Assembly (NCBI GenBank): GCA_015066245.1
Contig: SVOS01000012.1
Location: forward strand, 1 to 47,489
DNA length: 47,489 bases
Direction of reading: 5' to 3'
From: Oscillospiraceae bacterium
GTDB taxonomy: Bacteria; Bacillota; Clostridia; Oscillospirales; Acutalibacteraceae
The first letter of the stretch is position 1. Each line of letters starts with the position of its first letter. Under the pieces are notes generated by a model, which saw only the letters and a program-made list of their open reading frames with translations, searched no databases and was not told the DNA's origin. The position numbers and the translations under genes are program-made. Shown in pieces: positions 16,680 to 23,519 of the stretch.

Positions 16680-17264
16680 TCAGACCTTAACTTCTCTTAA
16701 AAAATTCTCTGTTACAATTATGTCTACCGCTTTATCAAAAGACTGTACGGGAAGCTCAAGACGCATAAAGCTTGCATAGCAAAGCCCAACGCTTGTGCCC
16801 TTGAAATTCTCAAGGAATCTGTCATAATATCCGCCGCCTCTGCCCAATCTCATGCCATTTGCATCAAAGCTCAAACCAGGCACAACACACAAGGTCTTGT
16901 CATTGATTACTGCCTCTTTGCATTTTGAGGTATCAGGCTCCAAAAGGCCATATTTGCCCTTTATGAGGTCATCCGTGGATTTTATGTAATAGAACTTCAT
17001 ATTATTGCCTTCAATACAAAGAGGTACTGCCACCTTTTTGCCGTTGGCAAAAGCCGCATTAATAAGGCCTTTGGTATTAATTTCGGGCGAAACAGAAACA
17101 TAAGTAAGTATCAACTCAGCAGATGAATAAACCTCAGAACACAATAGTCTGCTTATTATTTCTGTATCAAGGCTCTGTCTGTAATCAGCACTAAGTCCCT
17201 CTCGCATTTGAAGAAAATGCTTTCTAAGGTCCTTTTTGCTGCTTTTTTCATCTGTTACACGCAC
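16680..17264 (-). CDS. 5-formyltetrahydrofolate cyclo-ligase
   Basis: The 194-residue enzyme converts 5-formyl-THF to 5,10-methenyl-THF with ATP. The N-terminal KKDLRKHFLQMR and the C-terminal signature GMRLGRGGGYYDRFL mark the family. GTG at 17264 is the start, with AAGGAG 8 bases upstream; it overlaps the end of the DJ-1 gene by 10 bases. Its place downstream of thyX links it to folate cycling, since ThyX uses methylene-THF. Confidence 0.93.
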   Translation of the reverse strand: MRVTDEKSSKKDLRKHFLQMREGLSADYRQSLDTEIISRLLCSEVYSSAELILTYVSVSPEINTKGLINAAFANGKKVAVPLCIEGNNMKFYYIKSTDDLIKGKYGLLEPDTSKCKEAVINDKTLCVVPGLSFDANGMRLGRGGGYYDRFLENFKGTSVGLCYASFMRLELPVQSFDKAVDIIVTENFLREVKV

Positions 17265-17800
17265 TGCATTGACTCCTTAAGCTCGTTTGCCGTGATTTCG
17301 CTTTTAAGCTCTGAAATAATCTCAGCAGCAAAAGCCACAGTAGCACCGGGGCCTTTGGCGGTAATAATCTTGCCGTCCTTTACTGCAGGAAGTTCGCTTA
17401 AAACCGCACCCTTAAGCTCATTTTCAAAACCCGGATAGCAGGTAGCATTTTTGCCCTCTAATATACCTTTGTGGCCTAAAATCTGAGGTGCAGCACAAAT
17501 GGCAAAAATATAAAGATTATTATTTACACAATAATCGAGAGCTTTATTCACAACTTCGCTTTCTTCAAGATTTATTGTACCAGGCATACCACCCGGCAGA
17601 ATAATTCCTTCTAAATTGTTAAAGCTTACTTCGCTCTGGTCAATATCAGCAACCACAGAAATGCCGTGTGCACCCTCTACAATCTTTTCATGAGAATCCA
17701 CTGCACCCGTCATAACCTCAATGCCTGCACGTCTGAGCATATCAACAGTAGTAATTGCCTCTATTTCTTCAAAACCTTTTGCAAGGAAACAATAAAACAT
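17255..17800 (-). CDS. DJ-1/PfpI family protein
   Basis: The 181-residue protein has the DJ-1/ThiJ start FLAKGFEEIEAITTVDMLRR, with the conserved Glu near 14. The reactive cysteine C102 is in the nucleophile elbow (IFAICAAPQIL), and GPGATVAFA marks the late loop. Family members act as deglycase, glyoxalase or chaperone-like proteins. The exact activity is not decidable here. It lies between tmk and the folate cyclo-ligase gene. Confidence 0.92.
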   Translation of the reverse strand: MFYCFLAKGFEEIEAITTVDMLRRAGIEVMTGAVDSHEKIVEGAHGISVVADIDQSEVSFNNLEGIILPGGMPGTINLEESEVVNKALDYCVNNNLYIFAICAAPQILGHKGILEGKNATCYPGFENELKGAVLSELPAVKDGKIITAKGPGATVAFAAEIISELKSEITANELKESMQCV

Positions 17801-17816
17801 ACCTATACCTCATTTA

Positions 17817-18488
17817 TTAAAATACTTTCAAGGCTTCCTCTAAAACCTTGCCTGCGATTTCATCAATAGTGTAAGGATTTTCGCCGTCACTGCATTCAAT
17901 AACGGTCCAACCAAGCTTCTCGGCAGCAAAAAGTGCATTTTCTCTGCAAAGCTTGAGGAAATTCACATTCTTTTCGTGCAAATCCTTTTTGCTTTCGTCG
18001 CCCTTGTAACGCTCGCTCATAAGACGCTGAGAAATCTCCGTAGGCATGTCAAGGTAGATAACCTTATCAGGAGCAGGCAAACCCATTTTGCCGAATTCAA
18101 AATCCTCAAGCCACTTAAGGTAACCTTCTTTTTCGCTGTCACTAAGCTTTGAGAGCATATAAACGGCATTGGATGTGGAGTATCTGTCAAAGATAAAATT
18201 CATACCATTATTATAATCGTTTTTCCAATGCTTGAGAAAGCTTGCAATTCTGTCAACCGCATAAAAAGCCGAAGCTGCATAGGCGTTGACATCCATAGGG
18301 TCATCGCCAAGCTCGCCGCCTAAATACATCTTTACCAAAGCGGAGCTGGGGCTGTCATAATCGGGGTACGAAAGACGCCTCAATTCGTAATTTTCGCTTA
18401 ATTTTTCTGCAAGGAGTCTTGCCTGGGTGTTTTTACCCGAGCCGTCAAGACCCTCGATAACTATTATTCTTCCCTTTTTATTTTCCAT
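17817..18488 (-). CDS. tmk: Thymidylate kinase
   Basis: The 223-residue P-loop kinase carries GLDGSGKN (13-20), the DR(Y/x)xxS motif as FDRYSTSNAVY, and a DKVIYLDMP strand. It makes dTDP from dTMP. Its ATG lies 11 bases inside the end of thyX, so the enzyme that makes dTMP and the one that phosphorylates it are translationally coupled. It is closer to the divergent Tmk group than to the short canonical form. Confidence 0.9.
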   Translation of the reverse strand: MENKKGRIIVIEGLDGSGKNTQARLLAEKLSENYELRRLSYPDYDSPSSALVKMYLGGELGDDPMDVNAYAASAFYAVDRIASFLKHWKNDYNNGMNFIFDRYSTSNAVYMLSKLSDSEKEGYLKWLEDFEFGKMGLPAPDKVIYLDMPTEISQRLMSERYKGDESKKDLHEKNVNFLKLCRENALFAAEKLGWTVIECSDGENPYTIDEIAGKVLEEALKVF

Positions 18489-19278
18489 ATTTAGCTCTGA
18501 CTTCCTTTACTTTTCCGCAGGTCATATTACCCTCGGGACATGCACCTCTCAGGCAAGAAGGGCCGCTGTTTTTAAAGAGTGTCGGTGCAACCTCTTTGCA
18601 AAGAAGGAGCATCTGCTCTGCAACCTCTCTTATTTCCCACTGAGCACGGTTGCAACAACGGTGAGCAAAGAAATTCTCAAGACTTCTCACGTTAAATGTG
18701 CAGACAATCTTGGTGGTACATGCATTAGGCAGAATATAACGTGCATCCTCGTTTGCTTTTTTGATAAAGGCAGAGCATTTGGCTTTGTTCTCAGCTTTGT
18801 ATTCTGCAATTATCTCGGCATCAGTACCTTCATAGTCTTTGCCTGTTTCGGCTTTGATATATTTAACCGCAAGAGCGTCTCTGATTTCAGAATACGCCTC
18901 ACGCTGAGTATCTATTACCTTCTGATAAAGCTCATTGCATCTATTATCATTTAAAATTTCGGGAGGAGTAACAAACTCAAAGCTGTTACCATCAACATAA
19001 CGCTGAGACTGTTGACTGTAGGATGCGATACGATGACGCACAAGCTGATGAGAACAGGCTCTTGAGATTCCCTCAACACCAAAAGTAAATGTTGCGTGCT
19101 CTGTAGGGCTTGCATGGCCCAGATCAGCAAGCATCTCAACAAATGATGCAGTTTTTTCGGGAGTCAAGCCATCTCTTATATTTTCAATACCCGAGGGAGA
19201 ATAGCAAAGCTTAGCCGCCATTGCAACCACTTCTTCGGGCATGGGAGTGTGACAAAGTAAAGTAACCTTAGGTGTCAT
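18478..19278 (-). CDS. thyX: Flavin-dependent thymidylate synthase
   Basis: The 266-residue ThyX has the signature RHRIASYSQQSQR (81-93), which binds FAD and dUMP, plus EHATFTFGVEGISRACSHQL before it. It makes dTMP from dUMP with methylene-THF, NADPH and FAD. Complete, with a C-terminal cysteine-rich extension (SGPSCLRGACPEGNMTCGK). AGGAGG is placed before the ATG. The gene heads the operon and has a promoter at 19330-19358. Confidence 0.97.
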   Translation of the reverse strand: MTPKVTLLCHTPMPEEVVAMAAKLCYSPSGIENIRDGLTPEKTASFVEMLADLGHASPTEHATFTFGVEGISRACSHQLVRHRIASYSQQSQRYVDGNSFEFVTPPEILNDNRCNELYQKVIDTQREAYSEIRDALAVKYIKAETGKDYEGTDAEIIAEYKAENKAKCSAFIKKANEDARYILPNACTTKIVCTFNVRSLENFFAHRCCNRAQWEIREVAEQMLLLCKEVAPTLFKNSGPSCLRGACPEGNMTCGKVKEVRAKYGK

Positions 19279-19329
19279 AAAAATTCCTCCATTCGGGACA
19301 AAAATACATATTACCCCATATTCTATTTT

Positions 19330-19358
19330 ATTTTATCACAAACTCACACAAAAATCAA
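19330..19358 (-). promoter_or_regulatory. Promoter of the thyX operon
   Basis: TTGATT (19353-19358), 17 bases, TAAAAT (19330-19335) on the minus strand, directly after the terminator that closes the phage-like cassette. Confidence 0.75.
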
Positions 19359-19367
19359 CGAAAAAAA

Positions 19368-19395
19368 GCAGCAGACTCTCGATTGAGTCTGCTGC
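19368..19395 (-). terminator. Terminator of the tail/lysis cassette
   Basis: A perfect 11-bp stem GCAGCAGACTC / GAGTCTGCTGC with a 6-base loop, followed on the minus strand by seven T. It lies 12 bases after the holin stop. Confidence 0.95.
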
Positions 19396-19407
19396 GTATC
19401 TTACGGA

Positions 19408-19851
19408 CTATTTTTCCTTGTCGTTATCGTCTTTTTCTGACTCTTCTTTAAGCTGTAAAAGCACGTCCTTCAGCTTTTGAGGTAAAGGTATAATCCTTGC
19501 GGTATTCTCAAGTACAGACAACCCCTCGTTGCAAATGAAAAAAAGAATTGTAATTTCTCTCAAAGGAACACCCTGGGGCAGAATTCTCTGTAGTGTTACC
19601 GCAACGCCAACAATCAGAATCATAAGAATCTTTTTGATAATACCCTTAAAGCCAATTTCACTTGACAGCTTCTTTTCGTAAGCTGCACAAATAACACCTG
19701 TAAGGTAATCTACCGCGATCAGCACAAGCAAAGTAGAAAGCAACGTATCAAAACCGCCCAGAAAGCTTGTGAAATAACCGAAAACCCCTGCAACCAAAGC
19801 CGAAAAAGTAAACTTGACTGCAGAAACTCCTGACGAAAAAGGATTATACAT
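19408..19851 (-). CDS. Phage-type holin, TcdE/phi-LC3-like (holin_4_1)
   Basis: The 147-residue protein has about three or four membrane helices (near 13-31, 36-57, 74-92 and perhaps 100-113). VLIAVDYLTGVICAAYEKKLSS after the second helix is the hallmark of the toxin-secretion/phage-lysis holin family. IREI-type and ENTARIIPLPQKLKDVLLQL segments follow, and a charged C-tail ends it. Holins of this group let endolysins cross the membrane; TcdE helps export of clostridial toxins. ATG at 19851 follows GGTGA by 6 bases and overlaps the end of the lysozyme gene by 8 bases. Confidence 0.9.
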   Translation of the reverse strand: MYNPFSSGVSAVKFTFSALVAGVFGYFTSFLGGFDTLLSTLLVLIAVDYLTGVICAAYEKKLSSEIGFKGIIKKILMILIVGVAVTLQRILPQGVPLREITILFFICNEGLSVLENTARIIPLPQKLKDVLLQLKEESEKDDNDKEK

Positions 19852-20755
19852 CCATATCACCTGCAATTCTCTTTTGCAAGGCGGTTACATCTTTAATATT
19901 AACCTTGCCGTCACCGTTTATATCACCCGATTCCGAAAAACTGCTTGCAATTTTATTATAAACTTTACTTATAAAATCAATACTTAGGCTGTCATCAGAA
20001 CTGAGGTTCAATACTTTTTTCATCTCTAAAATTGCCGCTTTGGTAAGCTTGCCCTTCTTATTATCAAGGGGGAAAATCTGAGCTTTGATAATTCCTATCT
20101 TTTCACAAATCATAAGAAGTGCCTGAACTGCTGCGACCTCTACATCTTCGATGGGCTTTTCTGTAGCTTTCACCAGCTTTTGATTGTAGATTATATTCAG
20201 GTCTGCGTTACCGTTAATTCCATCAACTTTGCCGGATGAGGTGTGTTGCCAAATATCGCACTTAAACTGAGGCTCGGTATTATACTGAGCAAGCCACACA
20301 TAGTAGGTGCCGTAAAGCTCATCATAATTAAGGTAATTCTGAAACCAGTTTGCGTTTGCATAAATACCTACTCTGTATCCGCCCTTTAAAACCTCTTGCA
20401 TAAAGGCTTTTGCCATTTGTGTAAGATTAGCTTTGCCAAGTGTTGTCTGGGAATTATCTTCCATATCATAAAACACAGGCATCTCAAAGCTTTTTCCCTT
20501 AATAACCTGCAGGCAAGCCTTCGCCTCCGCCCTTGCATCAGCGGTATCAACAGCATAAGAATACCAATAGGCACCAACCTTAAGCCCTGCAGCTTTTGCA
20601 TTTTTATAGTAGGTTTCAAACTCTGCATCCCTTTGACTCGATTCTCTGCCAAAGCCTGCTCTCAGAATAACGTGGTCAATACCTGAAGCTTTCACCTTTT
20701 TGAAATCAATATTGCCCTGCCATTCGGATACATCAATACACTTTACTTCTGCCAT
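19844..20755 (-). CDS. GH25 lysozyme (endolysin) with a C-terminal dockerin-like repeat
   Basis: Residues 5-195 are a GH25 muramidase: D8 in CIDVSEWQGNIDF, the catalytic VFYDMED with E99, and DIWQHTSSGKVDGINGNADLN. It cuts the NAM-NAG bond. Residues 200-272 form a helical region that I do not recognise. Residues 278-299 hold one dockerin-type calcium loop with D278, N280, D282, N286, D289, then VTALQKRIAG. There is no signal peptide, as expected of a phage endolysin. ATG at 20755 follows AGGAGGTG and overlaps the stop of the preceding gene (TAATG). True dockerins have two such repeats; here there is one. Confidence 0.92.
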   Translation of the reverse strand: MAEVKCIDVSEWQGNIDFKKVKASGIDHVILRAGFGRESSQRDAEFETYYKNAKAAGLKVGAYWYSYAVDTADARAEAKACLQVIKGKSFEMPVFYDMEDNSQTTLGKANLTQMAKAFMQEVLKGGYRVGIYANANWFQNYLNYDELYGTYYVWLAQYNTEPQFKCDIWQHTSSGKVDGINGNADLNIIYNQKLVKATEKPIEDVEVAAVQALLMICEKIGIIKAQIFPLDNKKGKLTKAAILEMKKVLNLSSDDSLSIDFISKVYNKIASSFSESGDINGDGKVNIKDVTALQKRIAGDMDV

Positions 20756-20994
20756 TAACTCACCTCCTCTGAAATACGGATAGCTTTCCATCTTTCCATT
20801 ACTTTGTTATCCACTGACTCAAAAGTACGCACATATATAACATCATCGGTATCCTCGGGTTTTGGGGTGCTCACCAACGGCATAAATCCCGCTTCTTGAG
20901 CTTTTTCATAGTCATTGGCATACATAACCGAGTCTATCTCAACAACTCCGTTATAAAGTCTTACAGAGTTTTCGTTTATATATTTAACTAACAC
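20755..20994 (-). CDS. Small protein of the tail/lysis cassette
   Basis: The 79-residue protein is not recognised. It opens VKYINENSVRLYNGVVEIDSVMYAND and has a middle TPKPEDTDDVIYVRTFE. Similar small proteins often lie between tail-fibre genes and the lysin gene in phages of Firmicutes. The likely start is a GTG at 20994, about 9 bases after AGGAGGT, overlapping the LamG gene by 11 bases. It joins the lysozyme gene by a TAATG overlap. Confidence 0.65.
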   Translation of the reverse strand: MLVKYINENSVRLYNGVVEIDSVMYANDYEKAQEAGFMPLVSTPKPEDTDDVIYVRTFESVDNKVMERWKAIRISEEVS

Positions 20995-21727
20995 CCAGGT
21001 TATACCTCCTTATATCAGTCTCAAGATTCCTGAGTCTTTCCTCTTCTGAAAGCTTGCGCTCGTATACTCTTATGCAACAGATTTCGCCATTGAGTCGGTA
21101 GGAATAGCCTCCGTTATAGTATCGGCTGCCAACAGTAATATAGTTGGGGTTGTTCATATTACCGCCAACTGTACCTTTGGGGCAGAGTATTCCGTTTTTG
21201 AAAAGCTCATAATCGTTGATATCATTATCACCGTAAACTACAGAGTAACTGGCTCTTTCATTCACTGTATCAACCAAAGAGGGCATTTGTTGTGCTGAAG
21301 TTGATGCCATAAATCCACCTGAGGCAGGCCTGTACCAAAGCCCGGCTGCAAAATTCGACTCGCTCGATGTACCGTTACCCAGAACAAGAGTCTGGGCGTT
21401 TTCGGTATCATTTATCTTGCAAACAATCTCAATGGTACGCTCTTTTAAACCTGATAAAATATTGAGTAAAGCAATATATTCATCCTGAGGAATTCTGCCG
21501 CAGCTTGAAGCACCATCCCAAAATGTAACGCCACTACTTTGGGTTACACCACCGATATGTACTTTCTGAGCAGGTACAGCTCTGTCTTTCCAGATTCTTG
21601 TGGAGGCACCATTTATGTCAACAACCATAAACGGCTCACCGCCATCAAGATAAAGAACAAGTCCGTCCTTGATATAATCTTCAGAAGTCTTTGAGAACAT
21701 AAGACCGCGTTTTTTAAGTTCAGACAC
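20984..21727 (-). CDS. LamG/concanavalin-like phage tail-associated protein
   Basis: The 247-residue protein resembles a LamG-type jelly-roll as found in phage tail and adhesin proteins. It begins with DGLVLYLDGGE, then RTIEIVCKINDTENAQTLVLGN, AGLWYRPASGGF, SYSVVYGDNDINDYELFKNG and NYITVGSRYYNGGYSYRLNGEICCIRVYERKLSEEE, which is the closing LamG strand pattern. The role would be glycan or surface binding at a tail tip. The start is a GTG at 21727 after GAGGTG, overlapping the upstream stop. Confidence 0.75.
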   Translation of the reverse strand: MSELKKRGLMFSKTSEDYIKDGLVLYLDGGEPFMVVDINGASTRIWKDRAVPAQKVHIGGVTQSSGVTFWDGASSCGRIPQDEYIALLNILSGLKERTIEIVCKINDTENAQTLVLGNGTSSESNFAAGLWYRPASGGFMASTSAQQMPSLVDTVNERASYSVVYGDNDINDYELFKNGILCPKGTVGGNMNNPNYITVGSRYYNGGYSYRLNGEICCIRVYERKLSEEERLRNLETDIRRYNLGVS

Positions 21728-23438
21728 TTTCTACACCTCTTGATGCCGCATTTAAATACATTCCGTCATACCAGAAAATAATGTTATACACTTTGTTTTT
21801 CTGAGGAACAAGACAGTTGAATTTAATTTCATTATTGTCTTCGGTTTTTGTTACAGATGCCACATCATCGCCACTCCACTTTACAGATGAGGGACAACTG
21901 AAAACCGTTGGTGTTACACCGCTGGCAAATGTCACAGAGCATTCAAAATCTTCCTCAATTGACTCAACAATTCTGATGTCAAGTTCCTTAAGAGCATTGA
22001 CATATCTGTACTGCTCTTTATTCGCCAGCGTTCTCACATCAGAGGATTGTCCCATTTTTACTATTCCATTGAGGGACCTAACGGTTGAATCTGTCAGATT
22101 ATATTCAAAATTCTCCTTGTTTGTTAGATTATGAACCCAGAGCTTTGAATTATCATATTTGCTGATGCATGCTACACACAGACCACTACCAAAAGCCGAC
22201 TGAATTTCGGCATTGGTACAAAAGCTGTAGATTCTGTCATATTCAAAAGGATAGGACTTAAGCTCTGAAAGAGCATTTATACCCTTGATGGAAATACAGT
22301 CAAACACGGGCTCTGCCTTCTCTAACACCTGGCTGCCCTTTGTATAGGTCCATCGCTGACCGTTTTGGATATTGATAATCAGCAAAATCTCGCTTTGTCT
22401 GTCTGCAAAGGCAATAAAGCTGCCATAACCTACCACAGAAATAAGTGGCGATATACCCGAAAAGTCCAGTCTGTAAATTGAAGCGTATGAACTTTCTTCC
22501 TGAAGGATTGCATCAAAATCCGCATAGGTTGCCATAGACACACGCTCTATCCTTCTCAGATAATCAAGGGCCAGCTTATCATCCGAAACAGTGCCTTCCT
22601 TAAGATTTGTGCCGTCAATTTTAAGCGGTTCAAGGGTGTCAGCACCTTTTCTGAAAATCCAACTTTCGCCTGTAGAAATGTTAAGAAGCAGGAGATTGTC
22701 GCAATTATAGCTTACAAAGGCAATAAAGCTGCCTTCACCCACCTGATTTCTGACAGGAGAAAGGCCCGAAAACTCAACTCTGTAAATTGCGCAAGCCGCA
22801 CTTTCTTCTCTGAGAATATAGTTGAAGTAATCATAGCCCGTAACATTGATACACTCATATTTCTGCCAGTATGCACGGTCAAGATTCTGAGGTGTTACAG
22901 TACCGTTTCCGATATTAACAGAAGTCGAGATACCGCTGTCCTCGTAAACTTCTGTTACTGCATTATATGTATACCAGTGGCCATTCTCTCCTACAAAGGG
23001 CATTTTTGCCGAAGCTTTTTTCATTTTAAGGTAAAGGTCATTAAGCGTTTTTTCGTAAAGCAGGAATTCAGAGTTGCTGTTTTTGAACTCCTCGTCTTCT
23101 TCGGTGCTTTTTCCTGCCACAAAAATATCTGAGGTTGTGTGGTAGACCTCGTTGTTTTCGGAAAATGCTTTGATCTGAGCTTTTACAAGTCCGCTTTTAA
23201 GTATGTGGCTTTCTTCAATATTCCATGTAAGAATTGTGCCTTCATCGCTGACAGTTGCAGGAAGCACAAAAAAGTTGTGTCGGCCATCGTCAAAGGTAAG
23301 GTAAAGACGATACAGCCATCCGCTTTCGGGGGTATTGCGGATAAAAAAAGTTTTTTGGGTATGACGGTTGTCGCCTGTAAAGCCGATAAACCGCTGACCC
23401 TCGGGGATGGTAAGTTTTCCATCCGAGATTGTAATCAT
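21720..23438 (-). CDS. Phage baseplate/tail-fibre-like protein with internal duplication
   Basis: The 572-residue protein starts like a BppU-type baseplate N-domain, a beta-rich first 110 residues with TFFIRNTPESGWLYRLYLTFDDGR. A helical stretch (115-145) and a linker follow. Residues about 202-275 and 305-378 are two copies of one module, sharing YxxFxxILxEES, IYRxxFSGxSP, GSFIAF and xxxLLxxNIxxGxxWxxxKG. A third, worn copy may lie at about 396-465. Each full copy is preceded by a fibre-like GTVTPQNLDRAYW or GTVSDDKLALDYL element. ATG at 23438 follows GGAGGTG by 7 bases. It likely binds a cell surface. Confidence 0.7.
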   Translation of the reverse strand: MITISDGKLTIPEGQRFIGFTGDNRHTQKTFFIRNTPESGWLYRLYLTFDDGRHNFFVLPATVSDEGTILTWNIEESHILKSGLVKAQIKAFSENNEVYHTTSDIFVAGKSTEEDEEFKNSNSEFLLYEKTLNDLYLKMKKASAKMPFVGENGHWYTYNAVTEVYEDSGISTSVNIGNGTVTPQNLDRAYWQKYECINVTGYDYFNYILREESAACAIYRVEFSGLSPVRNQVGEGSFIAFVSYNCDNLLLLNISTGESWIFRKGADTLEPLKIDGTNLKEGTVSDDKLALDYLRRIERVSMATYADFDAILQEESSYASIYRLDFSGISPLISVVGYGSFIAFADRQSEILLIINIQNGQRWTYTKGSQVLEKAEPVFDCISIKGINALSELKSYPFEYDRIYSFCTNAEIQSAFGSGLCVACISKYDNSKLWVHNLTNKENFEYNLTDSTVRSLNGIVKMGQSSDVRTLANKEQYRYVNALKELDIRIVESIEEDFECSVTFASGVTPTVFSCPSSVKWSGDDVASVTKTEDNNEIKFNCLVPQKNKVYNIIFWYDGMYLNAASRGVESV

Positions 23439-23471
23439 ATGAAAACACCTCCACTAAGGGGTATAAAAAAA

Positions 23472-23503
23472 GAAAAAATTGCACTTTTAGGTGCAATTTT
23501 TTC
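23472..23503 (-). terminator. Terminator of uvrA, directly before the cassette
   Basis: A perfect 13-bp stem GAAAAAATTGCAC / GTGCAATTTTTTC with a 6-base loop, followed on the minus strand by seven T. It ends 33 bases before the ATG of the baseplate-like gene. Confidence 0.9.
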
Positions 23504-23519
23504 TAATGAATTTAAAATT

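Noticed and set aside
19408..23438. Complete prophage
   Set aside because: Only tail-tip-like and lysis genes are present; no integrase, terminase, portal, capsid, replication genes or flanking direct repeats were seen.
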